The notes: a model not told the origin generated them from the sequence alone. A stretch of 64,000 nt of DNA from Candidatus Anaeroferrophillus wilburensis (GCA_016934315.1 JAFGSY010000030.1:112767-176766), one strand, 5' to 3'. Counted from the first letter of the stretch, positions 8,696 through 18,216 are shown. A program made the numbers and translations.

Positions 8696-9681
8696 ATTTT
8701 CATGCCGTCGCGCACCTTCTCCATGGTTGCCACGGCAATGCTGCGGGATCGGGCAATACCGTCGGCAACAATCTCATCCACCAGTTGCGGGCGGACCTCA
8801 TAATAGCGCCTTTTTTCCTGAACCGGCTCAAGGTGACGCATCAGATTCTGCATAAGGATTTTCTTGCATTCGACGCAGCCAATGGCAGCCCTGGGGCATT
8901 CCCGACGAATCCTATCAACCTCTTCACCACTGGAATAAAGCGGGTGCAAAGGAAACATGTTGCATACATCCGGGTCGCCGGGGTCTTTGCGACGGGCCCG
9001 CTGGATATCAGTCACCATCTGGCTGACCTTGTTACGAACCGCCTCTTCATCGTCAGCCAGGAAGATGGCGTTCTGATAGCTTTTACTCATCTTCCTGCCG
9101 TCCAACCCCATCAGCTTCGGCACCTCGGTCAGGATCGGCTCAGGAATGGGAAAAATTTCACCGTACAGGTAGTTGAAGCGGCGGGTTATTTCCCGGGTTA
9201 ATTCCACATGGGGCAGCTGATCGACACCGATGGGAACCAAATTAGCCATATAGATAATAATATCAGCAGCCTGGAGAACCGGATAGCCTAAAAACCCATA
9301 GGTGGCCGTTTCATCACTCTTCTGTTCATCCTGGCTGTCCTTGAAAGTAGGATTGCGCAGCAGCCATGACAGCGGAGTTATCATCGACAGCAAAAGATGC
9401 AGCTCGGCATGCTCCTTGATCTGCGACTGGATAAAAAGGGTTGCTTTTTGTGGGTCAATGCCCACACTCAGCCAGTCAATAAACATATCCCGGGTACTTT
9501 CCCTGATAATCTCAGGATGCTGAAATTCACTGGTCAGCGCGTGCCAGTCGGCAGCAAAAAAGAAACAATCATATTTCTCCTGAAAATCAAGCCAGTTGGT
9601 GAGCACGCCGTGAAAGTGACCCAGATGGAGTTTGCCGGTGGTCCGCATACCCGAAAGAACCCGTTTTTTTTCAATCGCCAT
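8692..9681 (-). CDS. trpS: Tryptophan--tRNA ligase
   Basis: About 329 residues. Class I signatures are present: GKLHLGHFHG (HIGH) near the N-terminus and GRKMSKSYQNAI (KMSKS). The protein charges tRNA-Trp. Two in-frame ATGs are possible: 9690 has GAGG only one base away, too close, while 9681 has the same GAGG ten bases away; I take 9681. It heads the trpS-scpA-scpB-rluB group and overlaps scpA by 4 bases. Confidence 0.95.
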   Translation of the reverse strand: MAIEKKRVLSGMRTTGKLHLGHFHGVLTNWLDFQEKYDCFFFAADWHALTSEFQHPEIIRESTRDMFIDWLSVGIDPQKATLFIQSQIKEHAELHLLLSMITPLSWLLRNPTFKDSQDEQKSDETATYGFLGYPVLQAADIIIYMANLVPIGVDQLPHVELTREITRRFNYLYGEIFPIPEPILTEVPKLMGLDGRKMSKSYQNAIFLADDEEAVRNKVSQMVTDIQRARRKDPGDPDVCNMFPLHPLYSSGEEVDRIRRECPRAAIGCVECKKILMQNLMRHLEPVQEKRRYYEVRPQLVDEIVADGIARSRSIAVATMEKVRDGMKI

Positions 9682-9733
9682 AAACCGCATACCTCAACCA
9701 TGATATCACTTATTACTATATAAATAAATAGAA

Positions 9734-10387
9734 TTAAAGGAGTTTTACGCCGATCATCATCTGGGCGGAAAAAGAAATAAGCGGCACAATAACCAGTTCG
9801 ATGACATTGCTGAACAGGAGAAGCATGACAATCAGGAACCCGTAAGGCTCAAGACGGATGAAGATGGCTTCGGAGCTGGCTGGCAGCAGATTTGAGAGGA
9901 TTCGGCCACCATCAAGGGGAGGAATCGGAATCAGATTGAAGAAACCCAGCGCCAGATTAATGACCACACTGGCCTGAGCCATCATAATCATCGGCATTAT
10001 TACCATCTCCCCCACCCGTGCCCCCACCACGGTCAGCGGGATGCTGGTCAGTACATGGTAGAAAAACGCACTGAAGGCTGCCAGCAGCAGGTTGGCTGCC
10101 GGCCCGGCAACGGCAATCCACAGCATATTGCGCCGCGGATCTGCCAGATTTCCCGGGTTGATGGGAATCGGCTTGGCCCAACCAATCATGCGGGTAATGA
10201 AAAAAACCGCCGTTCCCAATAAATCAAGATGGCGCAGGGGGTTAAGGGTCAATCGACCAGCCCGACGGGCCGTATGATCACCAAAATAATCAGCAACATA
10301 TCCATGGGCTACCTCATGGATGGTAACAGCCATTAAAACCGGCACCGCCATAATGGCAATCTGCTGCATTATTCCTTGCATATCCAT
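9734..10387 (-). CDS. Site-2 protease family (M50) membrane metalloprotease
   Basis: About 217 residues, mostly hydrophobic. The zinc motif HEVAHG is in the first transmembrane segment (VPVLMAVTIHEVAHGYVADYFGD), and a second ligand motif with NLIPIPPLDGGRIL (NPxPPLDGG) lies in the C-terminal half. It is a short, single-domain M50 protein without a PDZ domain, of unknown substrate. The start at 10387 is chosen because GGAG lies 8 bases upstream; the frame is open 19 codons further. It precedes trpS on the same strand. Confidence 0.88.
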   Translation of the reverse strand: MDMQGIMQQIAIMAVPVLMAVTIHEVAHGYVADYFGDHTARRAGRLTLNPLRHLDLLGTAVFFITRMIGWAKPIPINPGNLADPRRNMLWIAVAGPAANLLLAAFSAFFYHVLTSIPLTVVGARVGEMVIMPMIMMAQASVVINLALGFFNLIPIPPLDGGRILSNLLPASSEAIFIRLEPYGFLIVMLLLFSNVIELVIVPLISFSAQMMIGVKLL

Positions 10388-10522
10388 CTCATGCTCTCCT
10401 GCTGAAGTCGCTGCATACCTATCAAAAAAGGAGATTTCCGTCAATGAGCATCTTGCGGCCGGCAGCGATAGTCAAGCAGATTATAATGAGTCCTGGATAT
10501 CTTGGTTCATCTGCAATATGTG

Positions 10523-11824
10523 TTACAATTCCTGATCATCATAGCGGTGATCGATGACCCGTTCACTTTTGCGCTCGGTGCGAGGAAGGCTCTGATAAGC
10601 AACCACTTCCACCCGGCAGGTAACCATAATTTTCCGTCTGATCTCATTGACGATGGCGGTTGCCGTACGGCTGCAGTCAACCTCACCGGCACTGGGATTT
10701 GCTTCCACTTTGATCAGCATCTCATCACGGCCGTCCGGCCGTCGATCAAGGAAAATCTGGTACTCACTGGAAACTTGTGGAAACAGGGAAAGCAGTTCAT
10801 CAATCTGCCCCGGGTAGACATTGACCGCTCGATATTTAAAAACCATGTCTGTCCGGCCAAGAATCCGGTCGTGGCGGGGAAAGGGAGAACCACAAGGACA
10901 TTGCCCTGGCAGCAGACGGCTGACATCCCGGGTCCGGTAGCGAATCAGGGGCGCTGCCTCTTTTCTCAGGGTGGTAACCACCATCTCCCCCATGGTTCCA
11001 CTCGGAACCGGCTCCAGGGTATGGGGGTCAATAATTTCAACCAGATAATAATCGGACCAGTAATGGATTCCCTGGTGACAGGAACAATCAAGACCGGTAC
11101 CAGGTCCGTAGAGTTCAGTCATTCCGGGGATATCAAAGACATCGTCAACGCCGAGCAGCTCCTTGATGCGCTGCAGCATGGCACGACTGCTGCGTTCCGA
11201 TCCCAGGATAACTTTGCGCAAATTCAGTCGATCACGGATTCCCCGTCGATGGACCTCTTCTGCCATGAGCAGACCCATGGACGCCGTACAGCAGAGAACT
11301 GTTGACTGAAAATCAATGGCCAGCTCACATTGCATATCCACATTGCCCGGCCCGGTGGGAATAGCCATCGCCCCAAACAGCTCACAGCCTCTTTGGAAAC
11401 CGGCACCGGCAGTCCATAAGCCGTAACCAACTGCAATCTGGACCCGATCGCTCACCGTTAAACCGGCCATTTCATAGCAGCGGGCAAAAAAGTGTCCCCA
11501 GTCCGCAAGATCTTTCTCGGTATAGGCCATAACCTTCTTTTTGCCGGTTGTTCCCGATGAAGCATGAATCCTAACCACTTTCTCATAAGGAACCGACAGC
11601 AGCGGGAAGGGATAACCCGCACGCAAATCATCCGCTGCCGTAAAAGGCAATTTGGCCAAGTCCCCTACTCCCTGAATATCACTTGGCTCGATCCCGGCAC
11701 TCTTAAAACGTTGCCGGTAAAAGGGCGAATGCTCATACACATGGGCTATCGTCCACCGCAGACCCCGTTCCTGCAGTTTTAGCAAGTCATCGGCAGAATA
11801 ATTGTTCATAAAACGTTGATGCAC
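10523..11824 (-). CDS. Phenylacetate-CoA ligase family AMP-forming enzyme
   Basis: About 433 residues of the PaaK branch of adenylate-forming enzymes. Visible motifs are the P-loop IHASSGTTGKKKVMAYTEKD, PGMTELYGPGTGLDC, and the hinge/lid sequence RTDMVFKYRAVNVYPGQIDELL; the C-terminal AMP-binding lid extends to SERVIDHR. It activates an aromatic or other carboxylic acid to its CoA thioester; substrate unknown. The start is GTG at 11824, 8 bases after GGAGG; an ATG five codons later has no site. A 350-base leader with two hairpins, one followed by a T-run, lies upstream. Confidence 0.87.
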   Translation of the reverse strand: MHQRFMNNYSADDLLKLQERGLRWTIAHVYEHSPFYRQRFKSAGIEPSDIQGVGDLAKLPFTAADDLRAGYPFPLLSVPYEKVVRIHASSGTTGKKKVMAYTEKDLADWGHFFARCYEMAGLTVSDRVQIAVGYGLWTAGAGFQRGCELFGAMAIPTGPGNVDMQCELAIDFQSTVLCCTASMGLLMAEEVHRRGIRDRLNLRKVILGSERSSRAMLQRIKELLGVDDVFDIPGMTELYGPGTGLDCSCHQGIHYWSDYYLVEIIDPHTLEPVPSGTMGEMVVTTLRKEAAPLIRYRTRDVSRLLPGQCPCGSPFPRHDRILGRTDMVFKYRAVNVYPGQIDELLSLFPQVSSEYQIFLDRRPDGRDEMLIKVEANPSAGEVDCSRTATAIVNEIRRKIMVTCRVEVVAYQSLPRTERKSERVIDHRYDDQEL

Positions 11825-11892
11825 GCTCTCAACCTCCGGATACAATAACAAAAAGCTGTGGATCATCATGCGTCCACAGCTTACAGGCATAT

Positions 11893-11936
11893 AAAAAAGC
11901 CATGGACACCACTCCCTTAAGAGGATTGTCCATGGC
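11893..11936 (-). terminator. Intrinsic terminator between the DsrE-like and PaaK-like genes
   Basis: GCCATGGAC (11899-11907) and GTCCATGGC (11928-11936) form a 9-bp perfect stem with a 20-base loop, followed on the minus strand by six T. It could end the DsrE-like transcript or act as an attenuator 70 bases before the PaaK-like start. Confidence 0.7.
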
Positions 11937-11953
11937 CTAACTGACTATTTCCA

Positions 11954-11989
11954 GGTGGCGGACAACCCTTCAGGAATTGTAACGCCACC
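11954..11989 (-). promoter_or_regulatory. Leader hairpin upstream of the PaaK-like gene
   Basis: GGTGGCG (11954-11960) pairs with CGCCACC (11983-11989), and inside it ACAA (11962-11965) pairs with TTGT (11977-11980), giving a two-step stem directly before the terminator hairpin at 11893-11936. The rest of 11990-12179 holds no gene that I can support. I could not match the structure to a known riboswitch class. Confidence 0.4.
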
Positions 11990-12179
11990 ACCAATTATCG
12001 TTGATCACTTTCCCCCACCATCCCCTCGGCTACTGAAAGAATGCCCCCTCCCCAAGCACCCGGCAAGGAACATCATCCCATAACCAAATTCACCGGTCAT
12101 GTCAAGGGGATTTCCCCGGCCGGACATTAATCAGCGCTTACCAGAAAAATGCCCGCAACGAACGACGGCCGAGGAAAAA

Positions 12180-12620
12180 CTAATAATACAATATCTTATC
12201 TGCGCTGGCCAGCGCTTCCCAGGCATTCGGCAGCTGTACAGGAACAATGAAGTCTTCAATATTTGCGGTATCATCCACGGAGGTGGCAAAGCCGCCAATA
12301 ACATGGAATGTTGCGCACAAGGCAATGGTAACCCCCAGCTGCTCCTTCTGAAAACGGGCCATCTGCTCCAGGTTGTCAGGCAGATCAGCAGCTGAAAGGC
12401 CTTCCAACTGTGACGCAATCAACTCTTTTACTTCGGCCGGAATAGCCAGCTTGGCCAGCTCGCCTTTCTTTGCCATGGCAACCGCAGATGGACCATAAAA
12501 AATGGTAACATTGGGGACATTCCCCAGCTTTTTAGCCAGAAAGGCAACGACATAGCTGGCATATTGATTGGCGGCTTCGGTGGTGTTGACAATGAGCAAC
12601 AAATTTTTCGTTTCCAACAT
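12180..12620 (-). CDS. DsrE-like family protein
   Basis: 146 residues. An alternating beta-alpha pattern begins LLLIVNTTEAANQYASYVVAFLAKKLG, with a single central cysteine in ALCATFHVIGGF at about residue 102. The fold and cysteine position resemble DsrE/DsrF-like proteins, which carry sulfur or have unknown roles; a sulfur-relay function here is only inferred. A strong GGAGG lies 8 bases before the ATG. About 260 bases upstream (12621-12880) hold no supported gene, so its promoter is probably there. Confidence 0.65.
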   Translation of the reverse strand: MLETKNLLLIVNTTEAANQYASYVVAFLAKKLGNVPNVTIFYGPSAVAMAKKGELAKLAIPAEVKELIASQLEGLSAADLPDNLEQMARFQKEQLGVTIALCATFHVIGGFATSVDDTANIEDFIVPVQLPNAWEALASADKILYY

Positions 12621-12880
12621 GTTACCATCCTCCTTTTTTCAGTTACAGATTGATAAAAACCCTATTAGCCGAATGGGTTTCACCATACGCCCATTTTCGA
12701 CCAAAGTCCATGGTAAAAAGCCCTATCTCAGCCGATATTATTCCTGCTCTCCCCTCTAACACCCTAAAAAGGCGCCATGATGTCATCCGACATTTGTCTC
12801 AAAAAGCTGGCTTGGAAAATGGCTATACCACCTGCGGACCTTATCTCCCTAGCATGGCAACTGACGGCGGCACCCACTGC

Positions 12881-13336
12881 TCACCAGACAAGGCTTTGGT
12901 AAATCCAGCCTAGATCCCCGTCGGGGTGCTGTACTTTGATCCAGGTATCTTTTTTAGCGATAATTTTAAAGGCAACACCACGATCGGCGGTAAAAACGAC
13001 CTGATTGCCGGTTCCCGGGCCGGAGCGGATATTGCACTTATCCTTGACGGTAATAACCGTTGGGGTCGAACTGATAAGCTGTCTGTTGATCCAGCCGGTA
13101 TCTCCCTCATAATCGCTGAACTGGCACCAGGAGCCAGATTTCTTGACAACCTGGAGAGGATAATAATAGCCTACCTGCCAGATAATGTCGTATTCGCTTC
13201 CCGGACCTGAGCGGATATTGGCCTTGGGAACCGTGACTGAAAGGCGCTCGGCGTGCACTGCCACTGGCAGGATAAAAAACAGGACACTAAAAAACAGAAC
13301 AAAAACAACAGATTTTTTCAGTTGCAGAAAAGCCAT
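12881..13336 (-). CDS. Exported protein with two bacterial SH3 domains
   Basis: 151 residues. A signal peptide (LKKSVVFVLFFSVLFFILP...VHA) is followed by two SH3b repeats, each with the ANIRSGPGSEYDI / CNIRSGPGTGNQVVF motif and a trailing GWI. SH3b domains bind peptidoglycan or protein ligands in the periplasm. The start at 13336 has GGAGGAGGA just upstream. It is the last gene on the strand after cooS, about 95 bases away, and may be co-transcribed, but its role with CO dehydrogenase is not evident. Confidence 0.85.
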   Translation of the reverse strand: MAFLQLKKSVVFVLFFSVLFFILPVAVHAERLSVTVPKANIRSGPGSEYDIIWQVGYYYPLQVVKKSGSWCQFSDYEGDTGWINRQLISSTPTVITVKDKCNIRSGPGTGNQVVFTADRGVAFKIIAKKDTWIKVQHPDGDLGWIYQSLVW

Positions 13337-13430
13337 TCCTCCTCCATGAAAAAACAATAACCAATCATACTGGGAGCCAGCGCCAGCATTTCAGGACCAC
13401 CGGCACAGCCGATATATCCTCCTCAATCAT

Positions 13431-15308
13431 CTACACCTGCCGATATGGCAGCCCCAGAGCCTTGCGTTTGCCCTCAACATGGCGTTGGATTAGCAACGCC
13501 GCTTTTTCAGGATCAGGCTCTACCGCAAAGGTTGCCCCCACCACATCGCTCAGTCCCGAGGTCAGCAGATTGACGACATTCATACTGCCGGTAATCGGCG
13601 GCATCGGCCCCAAAACAGTGAAAACACCGGAGGCAACAAAGTAGGCACCGATGGAAACCGCTTTTTCCGAGTACCATTCAGGTGCCGCCCCCGCCAGCGG
13701 GAGATCACTGATATCCACCTGCAAAGCATCGGCCAGCGCAGCGGCCAGCACCAGGATACGAACGTTATCCACACAGCTGCCCATATGTAAAACCGGCGGA
13801 ATCCCCAGGGTCTGGCAGACTTCCCGTAAGCCTGGCCCGGCATATGCTGCCGCTTCAGCCACCTTGAATCCGGCTTTAGCATTGGCAACTGCGGCACAAC
13901 CGGTATCAACCACCAGATAATCCTGCTCAATAAGCCGCTTGGTCAGGGTTACGTGGCCATAATCATGCTTGATTTTAGGATTATTGCAGCCAACAACCCC
14001 CACCGCCCCACGGATTTTACCAGCAGCAATGGCATCAATCAACGGCTTCGGGGTGCCACCCAGAGCGGCAATAATTGCCTCAACGGAAAAGCCACCTACG
14101 GAAGGAGTCGGCGTCACCGGAATATACGTTTCTCCTCGCTGGGAAAAATTTTCAATCGCCTTACGCACCAGATCCAGTGCTAAGCGGGCAGCATTATCAG
14201 GATGAAATTCATGGTGTTCCATCCCCGGGAAGCGGGCTTTGTCGCTGGTACTGATCATCTTTGTATGGTAGCAGGGAGCCAGGGCACCAAGGGAAGGCAT
14301 GATGCACTGGTAATCAACAATCATCATCTCCACGGCCCCGGTGCCTACCACCAGCTCGGTCATCAGGTGGTTGCCGGCCACCGGGATGCCATGGCGCATC
14401 AGCAGCTCATTGCCGGTGCAGCACAAGCCGGCAAGGTTAATACCCGCCGCTCCCTTTTCCGCTGCCAGAGTCAGCATTTCTTGGGATTCACAGGCCCGCA
14501 TAATCATCTCCGAAACCACCGGGTTGTGACCGTGGACAATGATATTAACCTGATCTTCCTTGAGAACCCCGACATTGACCTGGTTGGAATTCGGTTGGGG
14601 AGTACCGAAGAGGATATCTGATACCTCGGTGGCAATCATGGAACCGCCCCAGCCATCAGAAAGGGCATTACGTAGACCATGGAGCATCAGGCTCTGCCAG
14701 CCGTTGTCCACCCCCATGTGGGTACGGTGCATCATCTCCGAAGTTTCCCGATCGATGCCCCGGGGAGCAATGCCGATTCTTTTCCAGAGCTCCTGCCGTT
14801 TTGCCGGTGCCCGGCCAGCCATGGTCAAATACCCCTTGCGGGTACCAAACTCATCCTGCATGGCGGCAGCCAGATCACCGGCGATCGCCAAAGCATTCCT
14901 GCCCTCGGTTTCAACACCGTATTCCCGGGCCACCCGAAGCAGTTTTTTCTGGTCACGAATAGCATAGCCCGGAGCATTATCAACAGCCACATCAGCCAGA
15001 ACCTCCACCAGGTCCCGGCCATGGTCGGAATGGGCTGCTGCACCGGCGGCAATCATCCGGCCAAGGTTGCGGGCAACAATAATATCCGCATCTGCCCCAC
15101 AAACGCCCTTCTGCGGTCCTTCGCCAAACGGATCAATCCGGCAAGGCCCCATGGCGCAGACGCGGCAGCTCAACCCCATCTCACAGTAGCCGCATTGAGG
15201 AGTTTGATCAGCCAGCCGCTCCCAGACGGTTTCCACCTGATCATTGGCCATTTTCTGCAGCAGCAACTGGCCGTCCCTGGTAATGGTTCTATGATCATAT
15301 TTGCCCAT
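13431..15308 (-). CDS. cooS: Anaerobic carbon-monoxide dehydrogenase catalytic subunit CooS
   Basis: 625 residues, normal for CooS. N-terminal cysteines for the D and B clusters are present (CGYCEMGLSCRVCAMGPC, then GVCG). C-cluster ligands are all visible in order: HGHNP, GLCCTGNE, VDYQC, VVGCNNPK, DTGCAA and HMGSCVDN, and the catalytic Lys in SEKAVSIGAYFVASG is kept. The enzyme interconverts CO and CO2 in the cytoplasm. GGAGAGG lies 5 bases before the ATG. No acetyl-CoA synthase genes are nearby, so this is a monofunctional CODH in a cooF/FNOR context. Confidence 0.96.
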   Translation of the reverse strand: MGKYDHRTITRDGQLLLQKMANDQVETVWERLADQTPQCGYCEMGLSCRVCAMGPCRIDPFGEGPQKGVCGADADIIVARNLGRMIAAGAAAHSDHGRDLVEVLADVAVDNAPGYAIRDQKKLLRVAREYGVETEGRNALAIAGDLAAAMQDEFGTRKGYLTMAGRAPAKRQELWKRIGIAPRGIDRETSEMMHRTHMGVDNGWQSLMLHGLRNALSDGWGGSMIATEVSDILFGTPQPNSNQVNVGVLKEDQVNIIVHGHNPVVSEMIMRACESQEMLTLAAEKGAAGINLAGLCCTGNELLMRHGIPVAGNHLMTELVVGTGAVEMMIVDYQCIMPSLGALAPCYHTKMISTSDKARFPGMEHHEFHPDNAARLALDLVRKAIENFSQRGETYIPVTPTPSVGGFSVEAIIAALGGTPKPLIDAIAAGKIRGAVGVVGCNNPKIKHDYGHVTLTKRLIEQDYLVVDTGCAAVANAKAGFKVAEAAAYAGPGLREVCQTLGIPPVLHMGSCVDNVRILVLAAALADALQVDISDLPLAGAAPEWYSEKAVSIGAYFVASGVFTVLGPMPPITGSMNVVNLLTSGLSDVVGATFAVEPDPEKAALLIQRHVEGKRKALGLPYRQV

Positions 15309-15368
15309 GATTTCCTCTCCTTTTTTGTCATTGACTACAGCGGTTTTTATCATGGATGAACCGATAAA

Positions 15369-15971
15369 CTAGCGATCCTCAAGAGAATGGAGACTTTTTT
15401 TCATCTCGAGCAACAGTGCAACCCCGGCCGCTGGCGGAAACTGCTGGTCCACTGCGGCCGATACCGAGCGGGCCACGACAGCTGTTTTCCTCTTCAAAGC
15501 ATCAGCAGACTCTTCAAAGGTCAGGGCGCCTGTCTTGCAAACCTCAACACAGGCAGGCAGCAGCCCATCCTGCTGCCTGACAATGCAGTTGTCACATTTA
15601 ACCGCGATGGTTTTTTCTGCCGGCGCCAACCAGTCCTGATGATAACGGATGACGCCGAAAGGACAGGCCATGGCACAGGACGCACAGTTGATACAGCGGT
15701 CAGGGTCAATGAGGACGGTGCCGCTCTCCGGGTCACGAAATATCGCCCCTGGCAGACAGGCCAGTAAGCATGGTGCCGGGTCACAGTGGCGGCAACGGTT
15801 GGGAAACCCCTCCCCCGATAACCCAGCACCCACATGAACTCTTGGTTTCGGCAATGGCATTTCACCAATGGCTCGGTGCATCTCTTTGCTCTGTGAATGG
15901 GCGGTGGCACAGGCAAGCATGCACTGCATGCAGCCAACACAACGCTCAGGATGAACTTGAACTTGCTTCAT
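15369..15971 (-). CDS. cooF: CooF-type 4Fe-4S electron-transfer protein
   Basis: 200 residues with four cysteine clusters: CVGCMQCMLAC, CRHCDPAPCLLAC, CINCASCAMAC and CDNC...CVEVC, the HycB/CooF pattern. It shuttles electrons between CooS and a partner. Start at 15971 with a GGGGGG site; 60 bases separate it from cooS. The preceding FAD oxidoreductase is the likely partner, because cooF next to an FNOR gene is a known CODH arrangement. Confidence 0.92.
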   Translation of the reverse strand: MKQVQVHPERCVGCMQCMLACATAHSQSKEMHRAIGEMPLPKPRVHVGAGLSGEGFPNRCRHCDPAPCLLACLPGAIFRDPESGTVLIDPDRCINCASCAMACPFGVIRYHQDWLAPAEKTIAVKCDNCIVRQQDGLLPACVEVCKTGALTFEESADALKRKTAVVARSVSAAVDQQFPPAAGVALLLEMKKSLHSLEDR

Positions 15972-16097
15972 CGTATCCCCCCCTTTAGCAGCAGTGTTGC
16001 ACGAAGAACGCTCAACCGTTTTCACGGCAAGCGGTCAATACATACTTTCGCTTACGATTGTTCCATCAGTGCCAGCAATTTTCCACTGAAATTGAAC

Positions 16098-17330
16098 TCA
16101 CCATAACAGCGAACGAACCTGGAAAGTGGAATCCAGCAGCTTCTCTTTTGGAATGGTCAGCGGCAGTCCGCGACGGATAAGGGAAAACAACACCCCTCCC
16201 TGGGCAATATCATTAATCAGAATCATACCAACCAGCCGGTCATCGCAAAAAACCATCTTTCGATACTGCCGGCGGCGAGGCATGAGAGAGCTGATAATGG
16301 TATAGCGCTTGTCATCGGCCGGGGGGGCAACCAGACCGGCAGTCATGACGTCGAGGGAAAAAATGCGGATAACATTCCGACTGACACTTCCCCGGTAGCA
16401 TACAGGCCGGCCGGCCATATTCATCCCCGCAGCAATTCCCTGATCAACGGCTTCCGGCCAGATAGCATTCAGAAAACGACAACGGCGGGCAAGGTCAACC
16501 AGTTCAGCCACATCACCGGCAGCATATATACCGGGAAAAGAGGTCTCCAGGTGTTCATTGACCACGATTCCCTGGTTGACTGCAATGCGGTCAGCTGAAA
16601 TAAACTTACAGGCAGGCGCCACCCCCTTGCCGACAACCACCAGTTCACACGGAAGTTCGGTTCCGTCTGCAAGAGCTACGGCATTGACCTTGGCATGACC
16701 GGCAAATGCATGTACTTGGCTGCCAACCAGAATCCGCAGGCCATGGTTCTGGAGTTCATGAAGAATCATGTGGCCAGCGGTTTCATCCACCTGCATAGCC
16801 AGGGGATAAGCGGAGCCAATCACCATGCTGACATGCAGCCCGCGGCGCAACAGTGCATAAGCAGCTTTAAAACCAACCAGGCCGCCGCCAAGCACCACCG
16901 CCCTGTGAACTTGGGGGACGATGGTCAGCATTTTTTGCACATGGGTCAGGGAACGCAGAGGAAAGATATGCTGCAGACCGCTGCCAGGAACAGCAACGCT
17001 ACGGGGATCGGCACCGGTGGCAATCAGCAAACGGTCGAAAGGAATGATCAGGCCAGCAGCCGTGCTAACCGTACGAGTATCGAGGTCAATGGCAACAACC
17101 CGCTCATCGAGTACCGGTCGGATACGCAATTCATCATAAAAGTTTGAGGACCGGATCGGCAGCTGATCCTCGGAGATTGTCCCTTCAAGGACACTACTGA
17201 TCATCGGACGACAATAGGGAAGTGAATTTTCGGCGGCCACCATGGTAATGGTGCCATGAACATCTTGCCGGCGGATGGCCTCAGCGGCACTGATTCCGGC
17301 AATCCCGTTACCAATGATCAGGTAGTTCAT
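16098..17330 (-). CDS. FAD/NAD(P)-dependent oxidoreductase (CODH-associated FNOR)
   Basis: 410 residues. Two dinucleotide-binding folds are seen: YLIIGNGIAGISAAEAIR (FAD) and AVVLGGGLVGFKAAYALLRRG (NAD(P)H), with GIYAAGDVAE closing the FAD site. It belongs to the rubredoxin/nitrite-reductase-like pyridine nucleotide-disulfide oxidoreductase group. Placed first in the FNOR-cooF-cooS run it probably passes electrons from CO oxidation to NAD(P)+, or the reverse. GGAG lies 6 bases before the ATG. The promoter should be in 17331-17590; I found no convincing CooA-type site there. Confidence 0.87.
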   Translation of the reverse strand: MNYLIIGNGIAGISAAEAIRRQDVHGTITMVAAENSLPYCRPMISSVLEGTISEDQLPIRSSNFYDELRIRPVLDERVVAIDLDTRTVSTAAGLIIPFDRLLIATGADPRSVAVPGSGLQHIFPLRSLTHVQKMLTIVPQVHRAVVLGGGLVGFKAAYALLRRGLHVSMVIGSAYPLAMQVDETAGHMILHELQNHGLRILVGSQVHAFAGHAKVNAVALADGTELPCELVVVGKGVAPACKFISADRIAVNQGIVVNEHLETSFPGIYAAGDVAELVDLARRCRFLNAIWPEAVDQGIAAGMNMAGRPVCYRGSVSRNVIRIFSLDVMTAGLVAPPADDKRYTIISSLMPRRRQYRKMVFCDDRLVGMILINDIAQGGVLFSLIRRGLPLTIPKEKLLDSTFQVRSLLW

Positions 17331-17590
17331 CGGCTGCTCCGGATTGCGGTTGGGAAGGAGGAGAACCACCCTTTCCCGGGAAGGATCTCCTGAAGAACCT
17401 ATGTATTACCCCTGATGGGAAAAAATTTCAACCGCTTTATCCCCTGACACCCTGTTGATCGACAAATTTAGGGAGCAATTGTTCACCGCCGGCGGCGCCT
17501 ATCATAACGCCACCCCTAGTCATCTAGTGCAGAATAAGGAATAAACGGAGAATAAAAATAGCTCTGTAAGGCAGGAGAACAACTGGTAAC

Positions 17591-18199
17591 TCAAGCACCG
17601 GCAGTGGCTAGAAACTTATAAAGCTTAGCTTTAGGCATACCCTCTAACAAGTTGAATTTAATTCCTATTTTCACAGAATCATCATGCATGACTGTTCGCA
17701 CAATGCCGGCAAGCAAAAGCTCTTCAACCACTCCCGGCAGGCAAAAGGAAATGCCCACCTCCTGGTCAACCGCAAGGGCATTGTTGACCCCCTCCAACTC
17801 GCTGTTTTTCATGGCCAGTTGACAACCGCCTTTACTGATATCGACAATCCGGCAATCAAAAAACAATTTACCCGTTTGCAGGCGGGCCGGCAGATAACAG
17901 TCAATCCGGGCAAAATTACGCAGGTTATGATCTTCAATGGCTTCGGGATAGCAGATAAAGAGAAGAGGGGCCGGGCTGTCGATCACCCCCATGACCTTAG
18001 ATTTAAAACCAAAAACACTGCCCCGGTGCAGATATCGGACCACCAGGGAACGGTCAAGAGTAAAGAGTGCTTTGGGATCAGCAGCTGAAGGCAGTTTGAC
18101 AATCATATACCTGCCCTCTTCCATGCCCACCAGAAAACTTTTGAAACGTCCCGGCGTATTATTATCAAGCTGGATATGTAACGGTGTATAGAGTTCCAT
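17591..18199 (-). CDS. PilZ domain protein, YcgR-like
   Basis: 202 residues. An N-terminal YcgR-like beta domain (residues 1-95) leads into a PilZ domain with the c-di-GMP motifs RNFAR (RxxxR) and DISKGG (D/NxSxxG). Such proteins respond to cyclic di-GMP to adjust motility or polysaccharide output. It begins 17 bases after the stop of the HD-GYP phosphodiesterase gene, so a c-di-GMP hydrolase and a c-di-GMP receptor share one transcript. No good Shine-Dalgarno precedes the ATG, so the start is tentative. Confidence 0.88.
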   Translation of the reverse strand: MELYTPLHIQLDNNTPGRFKSFLVGMEEGRYMIVKLPSAADPKALFTLDRSLVVRYLHRGSVFGFKSKVMGVIDSPAPLLFICYPEAIEDHNLRNFARIDCYLPARLQTGKLFFDCRIVDISKGGCQLAMKNSELEGVNNALAVDQEVGISFCLPGVVEELLLAGIVRTVMHDDSVKIGIKFNLLEGMPKAKLYKFLATAGA

Positions 18200-18216
18200 G
18201 TCAGGCTATAATATTG

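Noticed and set aside
10502..11305. Plus-strand frame of 267 codons
   Set aside because: Antisense to the PaaK-like gene, with no ribosome site or recognisable motif.
17331..17590. Possible CooA/FNR site ahead of the CODH group (around TTGATCGACAA)
   Set aside because: No two-arm symmetric match to a CooA or FNR consensus could be found.
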